Assembly (NCBI GenBank): GCA_944391345.1
Contig: CALXTE010000011.1
Location: 1 to 57,862, forward strand
DNA from: an uncultured Alphaproteobacteria bacterium
Lineage (GTDB): Bacteria > Pseudomonadota > Alphaproteobacteria > RF32 > CAG-239
Length of the DNA: 57,862 bases
Direction: 5' to 3'
The first letter of the stretch is position 1, and every line of letters starts with the position of its first letter. The translations under genes and the position numbers were made by a program. The notes below the pieces were generated by a model. The model searched no databases. It was not told where the DNA came from and was given only the letters and a program-made list of their open reading frames with translations. Shown in pieces: positions 51,689-57,862 of the stretch.

Positions 51689-52627
51689 CTATATTTTAAA
51701 ATTTATATTTTCTTTTGTGATTATAATGCTACGGATGTTAATTTTATTATAACGCTGTTTAAATTTTTCAATCAAATCCGTTACCAGATGTTCAGGCGCA
51801 GAAGCTCCAGCACTGATGCCGATATTTTGGTGTTGTGTGACTTCCTGCCAGTCGACTTCAGAGGCGTCATCTATCAAATAAGCTTGCTTGGCACCGTTTT
51901 TTAAGGCAACTTCTTTGAGCTGTTTGGAATTAGAGGAGTTTGGTGAGCCTAATACCAAGATGCAACTGCAGAGCTTGGTCAGTGCCTTAATTGCTTTTTG
52001 ACGGTTGGTTGTGGCGTAGCAGATGTCTTTTTGCTCCAGACCTTTTATGTTGGGATATTTTTCCTTGAGTGTTTTTATGATTTCTGCCGTATCATCAACC
52101 GATAAAGTTGTTTGTGAGACAAAGCCGATATTTTGGTCGGGAGAAATGGAAAGTTTTTCGGCATCTTCTTGGGTGCGGATAATATGAATTTTTTTATAAT
52201 TCGGAATTTGTCCCAGTGTACCGATTATCTCCGGATGAGAGGCTTTGCCAATGACGATAATTTCCATTTCTTGATTGGCATATTTTTTGATTTGGCGGTG
52301 AACTTTGTCAACCAAGGGGCAAGTCGCGTCTATGGTGTTTAGTTCTTTTTCTTTGGCTTCTTTGATAACAGTTTGGCTGACGCCGTGAGCTGAGAAAATG
52401 GCGGTTGCGCCGTGCGGAATGTCGGAAATTTCTTCAACAAATATGGCGCCTTTTGCTTTAAGGTTTTCAATAACGTGGCGATTGTGCACAATTTCGTGGC
52501 GGACGTATATCGGGGCACCGTATTTTTTTAGGGCTTCTTCCACCAAAGAGATGGCACGTCTGACACCGGCGCAAAAGCCACGAGGTTCTGCCAAAAATAA
52601 ATTTATTTCGCTTTGTTTATTTTCCAT
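51689..52627 (-). CDS. ispH: 4-hydroxy-3-methylbut-2-enyl diphosphate reductase
   Basis: IspH makes isopentenyl and dimethylallyl diphosphate, the last step of the MEP pathway, with a 4Fe-4S cluster. The cluster cysteines are seen in PRGFCAGVRRAI (Cys19), DATCPLVDKVH and KDICYATTNRQ. HEIVHN, the catalytic glutamate region FVEEISD and the SSNSKQL segment are conserved. Length 312 is normal. It overlaps or touches the neighbouring genes closely (2-9 bases), so it belongs to one operon with M16 peptidase, AlbA-like protein and rnhA. Confidence 0.97.
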   Translation of the reverse strand: MENKQSEINLFLAEPRGFCAGVRRAISLVEEALKKYGAPIYVRHEIVHNRHVIENLKAKGAIFVEEISDIPHGATAIFSAHGVSQTVIKEAKEKELNTIDATCPLVDKVHRQIKKYANQEMEIIVIGKASHPEIIGTLGQIPNYKKIHIIRTQEDAEKLSISPDQNIGFVSQTTLSVDDTAEIIKTLKEKYPNIKGLEQKDICYATTNRQKAIKALTKLCSCILVLGSPNSSNSKQLKEVALKNGAKQAYLIDDASEVDWQEVTQHQNIGISAGASAPEHLVTDLIEKFKQRYNKINIRSIIITKENINFKI

Positions 52628-52629
52628 TA

Positions 52630-53889
52630 TTATTTCAGCATCTCCTGAAACTTGTCGTAAGCATAATGTCCTTTGATGTCGCCGACAAGGGCATAAGTCG
52701 GTGTTGAAGAAAAGATGGTTTGCGCCGTTTGCAAAACATCATCAAGGGTGACACTTTCTATTCTTTCGACCATTTCTTCTATCGGAAGAACGCGGTTGAA
52801 AATCAGCATTTGGCGAGCAATGACCTCTGTATACGAAGAGCTGCTTTCCAGTCCCATAAGCATATGGGCTTTGAGAAGAATTTTGGCTCTTTGGAGTTCT
52901 TTTTCGGAGACTTTTTCTTCTCTTATCTTTTTGATTTCATCACAAATGACGGGGAGAAGCTCTTTGAGTTCTTCCTGGCCGGTGCCGGCATAAATTCCGA
53001 ACAAGCCACTGGCTGAATGCGCATTGCTGAAGCTGTAAGTGCTATATACCAGACCTCTTTTTTCTCTTATTTCTTGAAATAATCTTGAGGTTGAGCCACC
53101 GCCGAAGATGGAAGAAAATATTGTAGCGGCGTAATAGCGTTTGTCATAATAGTCAAAGCCTTTGAAACCCAGCAAAACATGGGCTTGTTCGATGTCTCTT
53201 TCTTCCGTAACATATCCGCCGATGTAGTTTTGTTGCGGCTTGGTAAAATTGGTTTGTTTACGGAAAGTATCAAAGCGTTTTTTGACCATGTCAACAAAAG
53301 CTTGGTGTTCGATGTTGCCAACAGCGGCAATGACCATGTTTTCTCCGCCGTAATGTTGCTCGCGATAGCGGTTGAGGGCGGCGGCGTCATAACTCAAGAC
53401 TTTTTCTTCCGGTCCTAAAATTGTGCGGCCGATGGCTTGGTTGGGAAAAGCTTTTTCTTGAAAATAATCAAATATGATGTCGTCCGGTGTATCAATGGTT
53501 TGTTTGATTTCTTGTACCACGACATCTCTTTCTTTTATCAGTTCCTGCTCGGGAAAATTAGCATTCAGAACGATGTCGGATAAAACATCTAGGGCCAGTT
53601 CGGTGTCGTCTTTGAGCATTTTGGCGTAAAAGGCTGTGAATTCGCGCGAGGTGTAGGCATTGGTTTGACCGCCGGCGTCTTCAATCTCGGCATCAATCTG
53701 AAATGAGGTGCGGCTTGGCGTGCCTTTAAACACCATGTGTTCCAATAAATGAGATATGCCGTTTTCTTCTTTTTTTTCATAAGCGGCGCCGGTGTTTATC
53801 CAGATGCCGAGTGAGGTTGTTTGAATTTCGGGGCGCGTGCTGGTGACTATTCTGAGGCCATTACCCAGCGTACTGATTTTTGCTTGCAT
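52630..53889 (-). CDS. M16-family zinc peptidase
   Basis: The 419-residue protein has the inverted zinc motif HLLEHMVFKGT (His47, His51 region, HxxEH) and the distal glutamate about 75 residues later in EIEDAGGQTNAYTSREFTA and ELIKERDVVVQEI. It is a soluble processing peptidase of the mitochondrial-processing-peptidase-like bacterial group. No signal peptide is seen. It is the first gene of the operon running to rnhA; ispH follows after two bases. Confidence 0.95.
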   Translation of the reverse strand: MQAKISTLGNGLRIVTSTRPEIQTTSLGIWINTGAAYEKKEENGISHLLEHMVFKGTPSRTSFQIDAEIEDAGGQTNAYTSREFTAFYAKMLKDDTELALDVLSDIVLNANFPEQELIKERDVVVQEIKQTIDTPDDIIFDYFQEKAFPNQAIGRTILGPEEKVLSYDAAALNRYREQHYGGENMVIAAVGNIEHQAFVDMVKKRFDTFRKQTNFTKPQQNYIGGYVTEERDIEQAHVLLGFKGFDYYDKRYYAATIFSSIFGGGSTSRLFQEIREKRGLVYSTYSFSNAHSASGLFGIYAGTGQEELKELLPVICDEIKKIREEKVSEKELQRAKILLKAHMLMGLESSSSYTEVIARQMLIFNRVLPIEEMVERIESVTLDDVLQTAQTIFSSTPTYALVGDIKGHYAYDKFQEMLK

Positions 53890-53996
53890 TTATATTAGTC
53901 CTGTAATTTTTTATTTTTTTATTTGAATTTCTTTTCTATCCAACTATATTGGGATTGTAATATAACAAAACAATTAGGTCAATCAGGATTTGAAAA

Positions 53997-54680
53997 ATGA
54001 TTAATGAAACCCCAAAATTTGCCGTTGTTCTTTCGGGATGCGGTGTTTATGACGGATCAGAAATTCATGAAGCCGTTTCTTTGTTGCTGGCTATAGATGA
54101 GGCTGGTTGCGACTATCAATGCTTTGCGCCAAATACATGGCAAGCTCGCACCATTGACCATTTTACGGGAGAATCGACCGCAGTTGCCGGTGATGCCGAT
54201 AATCGTAATGTGTTGGCCGAATCGGCTAGAATCGCGCGCGGCAATATTCAGGATCTTTCTGAATTTAACCCTCATGATTTTGATGCCATTATTCTTCCCG
54301 GTGGTTTTGGTGCTGCCATGAATTTTTGTGATTTTGGTGTTAAAGGTCCGGAATGCGATGTTAATGTTGAAGTAGAACACGCCTTAAAAGAAAGTTTTAA
54401 TGCTAAAATCGTTATCGGGGCAATGTGTATTGCGCCGGTTGTGCTGGCTCGTGTATTGGGCAAAAAAGGAATCACGGTAACGGTCGGAAGTGATAAAAAT
54501 ATTGCAGCCGGTATTGCTAAAATGGGTGCCAAACATAAAAATTGTGCCGTTGATGAGGTTTGTGTCGACCAGAAAAATCTTATTGTGACGGTTCCGGCTT
54601 ATATGCTGGCAAAATCTATTAAGGAAGTTGGTCGCGGTGCACGGAATTTGGTTGATGAAATTTTAGAGCTTGTTGCTTAG
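53997..54680 (+). CDS. elbB: ElbB/GATase1-like isoprenoid-associated protein
   Basis: The 227-residue protein has the DJ-1/GATase1 fold pattern: VVLSGCGVYDGSEIHEA at the start, LILPGGFGAAMN and the nucleophile elbow IGAMCIAPVVL (Cys at about 143). This is the ElbB family, linked genetically to isoprenoid synthesis and reported to have weak glyoxalase III activity in Escherichia coli. It lies beside the ispH operon but on the other strand. A terminator follows. Confidence 0.95.
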   Translation: MINETPKFAVVLSGCGVYDGSEIHEAVSLLLAIDEAGCDYQCFAPNTWQARTIDHFTGESTAVAGDADNRNVLAESARIARGNIQDLSEFNPHDFDAIILPGGFGAAMNFCDFGVKGPECDVNVEVEHALKESFNAKIVIGAMCIAPVVLARVLGKKGITVTVGSDKNIAAGIAKMGAKHKNCAVDEVCVDQKNLIVTVPAYMLAKSIKEVGRGARNLVDEILELVA

Positions 54681-54690
54681 TTCCTGACAT

Positions 54691-54720
54691 AAAAAAACCT
54701 CTCCGAAGAGAGGTTTTTTT
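54691..54720. terminator. Bidirectional terminator
   Basis: AAAAAACCTCT and AGAGGTTTTTT form the stem around CCGA. It sits between the convergent elbB and the gene ending at 54733. Confidence 0.85.
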
Positions 54721-54732
54721 ATGGTAAAAATC

Positions 54733-54984
54733 TTATTTAGATTTTTTAGATTTTGCTTTGGCAGCTGTTTTGGTTGTCTTGGCAGAGCTCTTTTTCAAAG
54801 CAACAGTCTTTAACGAAGAAGTTTTTACAGTTGCTTTTTTGCTGTTATTAGCATAAGCAGCAGAAAGCTGATTGATAGCTGCATTCCAATCTTGAAGACT
54901 GGTGTTTGCTGGGCAGCCAGCATTTTTCCAAATGTAATAAGCAGCTTCTTTAATTGCATCTTCGCTAAAGTTGAAATTTTTCAT
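54733..54984 (-). CDS. DUF2934-like protein with a histone-H1-like basic tail
   Basis: The first 45 of 83 residues resemble DUF2934 (IKEAAYYIWKNAGCP and LQDWNAAINQL). The rest is an alanine/lysine/serine/threonine-rich basic tail ending KAKSKKSK, like eukaryotic H1 or bacterial H1-type tails. Such tails bind DNA without sequence specificity. A nucleoid-associated role is inferred. The gene is monocistronic with a terminator downstream and a GGAGAT site upstream. Confidence 0.7.
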   Translation of the reverse strand: MKNFNFSEDAIKEAAYYIWKNAGCPANTSLQDWNAAINQLSAAYANNSKKATVKTSSLKTVALKKSSAKTTKTAAKAKSKKSK

Positions 54985-55072
54985 AATTCTATCTCCAAGT
55001 TAGGTTTGTATCAAAATCATGATTACAATAACTTAAATGTATTAAAAAAATGTTACTCAAATTAATTTTTTT

Positions 55073-56347
55073 TTACATTCTTTGGAGATTTTTTATGTGC
55101 TGCATTTGCAAAACCTTAGATGCATTGTCAAAATTGCTGGTGGTTATTGTGTTATCGTCCGGTTTTACGCCTTGTCCTCTTTCTCCGGCGCTTACTACCA
55201 GCTGATTGATTTTTTCAGCATTTTCAGTGCCGCCGCTTAAAAGATTTTTGATTTGTTTATATTCTGCAGAGTTGGGGCGAATCAGTTGATACATTGTAAA
55301 GGCATGCGCGTATCTTTTGGTATTTGTCCCTTGGGCAAATTTGATTTTTCCGGCCTGAGCCAGAGCATCAATTTTATCATACAAATTTTGAACCGCCTTT
55401 TTGCTCTTGAGGTGAATTTCAAGGGCTGTATCATAATAGTCACCTTGTATTTGGGTTTTGTTTTCTGATTGTTTTATTTTTTGAGCCTCTTTGGTAAAGT
55501 CTGCCGTTGGCGTCTTTTGTTCAGGTGATGCCTTGTATTGATAGTTAGTGAAAGTTTTAGGGGTATAAGGTGACGATGATTGTTCGGTAGCCGTTTCTAC
55601 TAATTTGCCTCCGACTATAGCTGTTGCGGCGACAGAACCAATTGCAATCATGGCAAAATGGTCATAATAAAATTTTTTGATTTTATATTTTATTTGTTTG
55701 GCGGCAGATTTTATTTTTTCTATCCCCGTAGCCAAAAATGCAGCAAATTTATTCGGTGTTTTTTCCGGTTTTTGAGTCGGTTGTGTTTTTTTGATTTCTA
55801 TAGGTTTTGTTTTTTGAGGTGTTTTGTGTTTTAAGTTAAATTCAGCCTCAAATATTTTGTTTTTTTCTTGCATGGTATCATATTTTAATTGAGCATAGCT
55901 TTTTAAGCGTTGCTCCATGTTTTGACGCAGTTTGCTTTGAGGAGAAAGTGTTTTTATGGTTTCAAGTGCTACAACAAATTCTTGAGAAGTGAGATTCCTC
56001 ATTTCTTTTTTATTATTTAAAATGCTGTTTAAGCCGCCAATGTTTTGCAATCGTTTCATTCTTTCTTTGGTCATGGCTATTTTTTTGTTTATGGCGTGAT
56101 GCAATTTTTCGGCCTCAAGGCGTTGTTTGGCATCTGATGAATGGTGATAAGCGCTTATTAAGTCGTTTATCAAAGTTTCTTCTTCGAGGTTTATTTCTTT
56201 TTCGCCTGTTGCATATTGGGTCAGCAGTTCTGATGTTTGTTCATTTATTGCGTCAAAAATTTTGTTTTTTTTCTTTTTGTAGTTGTAAGGAACGTTTTGT
56301 TGTGAGCCGATATACATTTTCAGCATTGTTTTATTTGGTGTTGACAC
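55073..56347 (-). CDS. Hypothetical protein with one membrane span
   Basis: The 424-residue protein is basic and helical over the first 200 residues. A single membrane segment lies at about 231-248 (HFAMIAIGSVAATAIVGG), and a polar, probably periplasmic, domain fills the remainder. Coiled-coil-like heptads occur at about 60-110. No family is recognised. The start is GTG at 56347, supported by TAGGAG nine bases upstream. Its composition resembles the chromosome, and it is a single-gene unit. It could be a lineage-specific envelope protein. Confidence 0.7.
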   Translation of the reverse strand: MSTPNKTMLKMYIGSQQNVPYNYKKKKNKIFDAINEQTSELLTQYATGEKEINLEEETLINDLISAYHHSSDAKQRLEAEKLHHAINKKIAMTKERMKRLQNIGGLNSILNNKKEMRNLTSQEFVVALETIKTLSPQSKLRQNMEQRLKSYAQLKYDTMQEKNKIFEAEFNLKHKTPQKTKPIEIKKTQPTQKPEKTPNKFAAFLATGIEKIKSAAKQIKYKIKKFYYDHFAMIAIGSVAATAIVGGKLVETATEQSSSPYTPKTFTNYQYKASPEQKTPTADFTKEAQKIKQSENKTQIQGDYYDTALEIHLKSKKAVQNLYDKIDALAQAGKIKFAQGTNTKRYAHAFTMYQLIRPNSAEYKQIKNLLSGGTENAEKINQLVVSAGERGQGVKPDDNTITTSNFDNASKVLQMQHIKNLQRM

Positions 56348-56490
56348 TTTATTATTCTCCTAAATTACAATTTTGGGAAAATATATCATTTTTGGTTAAA
56401 TTTGTCAATATTTATTTTGAAGTTTTTTTTAATTAAAAATGAACTTTTGATTTGATAATATCGTTTTAGCTAGTGTGAAAGGAGAGAAAT

Positions 56491-56745
56491 ATGGATGATA
56501 TTTCACAACTGATAAAAGAGGCAAAGCCTTTATATTTTGCCAGAAAGCGGCGCAATAATTGCATTAAAGCCACTTTGGCAATGCTGGTCTGTACGGCTAT
56601 GATCGGGTTGTTTGTTCCTAAAACTTATGCGCCGTTTGAATATCAGGATTATTGGTATTCTATTATTAGCACGACAGAGCAGGGGTCTGTTATTGCAGAC
56701 ATGGGCTTGCCAACAGATGAGTTCGGTTTATTGGATGTGGCTTAG
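56491..56745 (+). CDS. Small membrane protein, putative anti-sigma factor
   Basis: The 84 residues have a cytoplasmic basic N-terminus (about 1-22), one membrane helix (about 25-43, TLAMLVCTAMIGLFV) and a periplasmic tail. The stop directly abuts the ATG of the ECF sigma gene. Size, topology and position match small single-span anti-sigma factors such as CnrY. Anti-sigma activity is inferred; sequence similarity is not evident. GGAGAG precedes the start. Confidence 0.6.
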   Translation: MDDISQLIKEAKPLYFARKRRNNCIKATLAMLVCTAMIGLFVPKTYAPFEYQDYWYSIISTTEQGSVIADMGLPTDEFGLLDVA

Positions 56746-57249
56746 ATGAAACAAATTATCAGCGAGAACAAAAGTTATATTCGAGCCATTATTAAAAAAA
56801 TTACCGGCTCTTATAATGAAGATTTGGAACAAGATGTTTATATTAAAACATGGCGGAACTTGGATAAATATAATCCGGAAGGCGGAAAGTTTAAGCAATG
56901 GATTTGTGCCGTGACCGTTAATGTTTGTAAGGATTATTTCAAATCGCGCCTTTATAAACAGCAGGCGTCTCAAATTTCGGACGAAGAAGTTGTTGATGCT
57001 GAAATTTCTGCGCCAAAACAGGAGGAGGTTTTGTCCTCAAAAGAAAGGCAGAAAATTATTTTGAAAGCAGTTGACGCGCTTCCGCGAAAACTGCGGCAAG
57101 TTGTTATCTTGTTTGAGTTTGAAGAGCTCAGCTATGAGCAAATTGCCAAGAAACTCGGGCTTCCGGTTGGAACCGTGCGCTCCAGACTGTTTAATGCCCG
57201 AAAAGAACTGTCAGAAAAACTAAAATTCTTAAAAGGAGATACAATATGA
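56746..57249 (+). CDS. ECF-family RNA polymerase sigma factor
   Basis: The 167-residue protein has region 2 (about 12-80, with EDLEQDVYIKTWRNLDKYNPEGGKFKQWI split by usual gaps) and region 4 (about 105-160, LPRKLRQVVILFEFEELSYEQIAKKLGLP). Both are typical of ECF sigma-70 factors that redirect RNA polymerase in envelope or metal stress. It overlaps the next gene as ATGA. It is flanked by a small membrane protein and a Spy/CpxP-like protein, the layout of a CnrYHX-type sensing system. Confidence 0.92.
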   Translation: MKQIISENKSYIRAIIKKITGSYNEDLEQDVYIKTWRNLDKYNPEGGKFKQWICAVTVNVCKDYFKSRLYKQQASQISDEEVVDAEISAPKQEEVLSSKERQKIILKAVDALPRKLRQVVILFEFEELSYEQIAKKLGLPVGTVRSRLFNARKELSEKLKFLKGDTI

Positions 57250-57743
57250 AAAAAACTTTATTAGCTTTGCTTTGTGCAACGTCTATGTTAGGTGGAATAT
57301 CAATGAGCTATGCTGCAGAAGATGGTGATATGTTGCCTCCGCCGCCACCGCCGGCCGAAGATGTTTTACCGCCTCATGATGCTCCGTTGCCTCCGAAAGA
57401 TGCTCCGCGTTCTCATAAGTTTGATAAAAAAGATATGAAAAAATTTGAGGAAAAAATGGCTAAAAAGCTTAATCTGACAGAAGAGCAAAAAGCTCAGGCT
57501 GAAAAGATTAATGAAGAAGGTCGTGAGAAAATGAAGCCATTGATGGAGCAGATGAAAGAAATTCGTAAGCAAATGGATGAAATTCGTCAGGCTAATATGG
57601 AACAGTTTGAGGCTATTTTAACACCGGAACAAAAAGAGGCGTTTGATAATATGAAAAAGCCTCATCATGATAAGGATTGGAAGGATCGCAAAGATAAAAA
57701 GAAAAAACATCACAAGAAAGATAAAAAGGACAATAAAGATTAA
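57246..57743 (+). CDS. Spy/CpxP-like periplasmic protein
   Basis: The 165-residue protein has a signal peptide (about 1-23, ending SYAAED), a proline-rich linker (PPPPPPAED) and a helical domain with two LTxxQ motifs: LTEEQ at about 77-81 and LTPEQ at about 126-130. A very basic Lys/His/Asp tail follows. Spy, CpxP, ZraP and CnrX share this motif and act as periplasmic chaperones or metal sensors; the histidine-rich end fits metal binding. It overlaps the sigma gene by four bases, so it is probably its sensor or target. Confidence 0.85.
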   Translation: MKKTLLALLCATSMLGGISMSYAAEDGDMLPPPPPPAEDVLPPHDAPLPPKDAPRSHKFDKKDMKKFEEKMAKKLNLTEEQKAQAEKINEEGREKMKPLMEQMKEIRKQMDEIRQANMEQFEAILTPEQKEAFDNMKKPHHDKDWKDRKDKKKKHHKKDKKDNKD

Positions 57744-57761
57744 TTATTGTTTTATTCTTTT

Positions 57762-57794
57762 AAAAGCGTCGAGTTTAATTCGACGCTTTTTTTT
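57762..57794 (+). terminator. Terminator of the sigma-factor operon
   Basis: AAAAGCGTCGA and TCGACGCTTTT form a perfect 11-bp stem followed by more T residues. Confidence 0.85.
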
Positions 57795-57804
57795 GTAACA
57801 AGAA

Positions 57805-57827
57805 AACTACCGGCTAGGCCGGTAGTT
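57805..57827. repeat. Perfect 10-bp inverted repeat near the window end
   Basis: AACTACCGGC and GCCGGTAGTT surround TAG. No clear T run follows on either strand. It may be a terminator or operator of a gene that starts beyond the window. Confidence 0.5.
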
Positions 57828-57862
57828 CCAAAGAGCTTACAGCTTTACAGATAAAAAACTCC

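Noticed and set aside
1-57862. CRISPR array or rRNA genes
   Set aside because: No regularly spaced direct repeats of 24-40 bases, no cas genes and no rRNA-like segments were seen.

Overview
The window looks like the chromosome of an A/T-rich alphaproteobacterium, probably an uncultured, host- or gut-associated lineage near Rhodospirillales. The evidence is a CtrA-type cell-cycle regulator next to fliI-fliJ, the alphaproteobacterial gene order nuoL-nuoM-nuoN-birA-rnj, an iron-type superoxide dismutase, formate-tetrahydrofolate ligase and a YqgE protein. TGA, TAA and TAG are all used as ordinary stops.

Layout. 1-50: the 3' end of a tRNA and its terminator. 87-2310: two membrane proteins, one with pentapeptide repeats at both ends. 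2482-9457: nuoLMN-birA-rnj, with strongly diverged NuoL, NuoM and NuoN. 9519-17822: an unknown protein, a UvrD/PcrA helicase, a TPR-MoxR-DUF58-TPR group and two unknown proteins. 17988-22640: ctrA, fliI, fliJ, sodB, two small unknown genes and an Hsp20 chaperone. 22817-22892: tRNA-Glu(CTC).

22.9 to about 36.7 kb is an inserted, A/T-rich mobile element next to tRNA-Glu. It carries a large serine recombinase whose last codons run antisense through the tRNA, a HUH-type replication initiator overlapping a compact SF1 helicase gene, a small resolvase, an operon with DUF3768 and a papain-like protein behind a structured leader RNA, a candidate small RNA, and a type II restriction-modification locus with two cytosine-5 methyltransferases, a LlaMI/MutH-like endonuclease and an ASCH protein. 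It ends with an unknown, possibly PD-(D/E)xK, protein behind an attenuator-like RNA, followed by a highly structured segment that resembles the tRNA-Glu 3' end. The replication pair, the recombinases and the restriction system fit a self-maintaining integrative element that replicates by rolling circle when excised; this is inferred.

36.9-57.9 kb: cysteine-cluster protein, small unknown genes, an ester-cyclase-like protein, an EamA transporter broken by an in-frame TAG, metallo-beta-lactamase-fold hydrolase, DUF378, isochorismatase-like hydrolase, fhs, GNAT, LysR, cysS, YqgE, a DsbD/ScsB-like thiol reductase, rnhA, a Schlafen/AlbA-like protein, ispH, an M16 peptidase, elbB, a DUF2934-like basic protein, an unknown membrane protein, and an ECF sigma factor flanked by a small membrane protein and a Spy/CpxP-like protein.

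The most unusual material is in the element: two structured RNA leaders, a candidate small RNA, and the tRNA-encoded recombinase tail.
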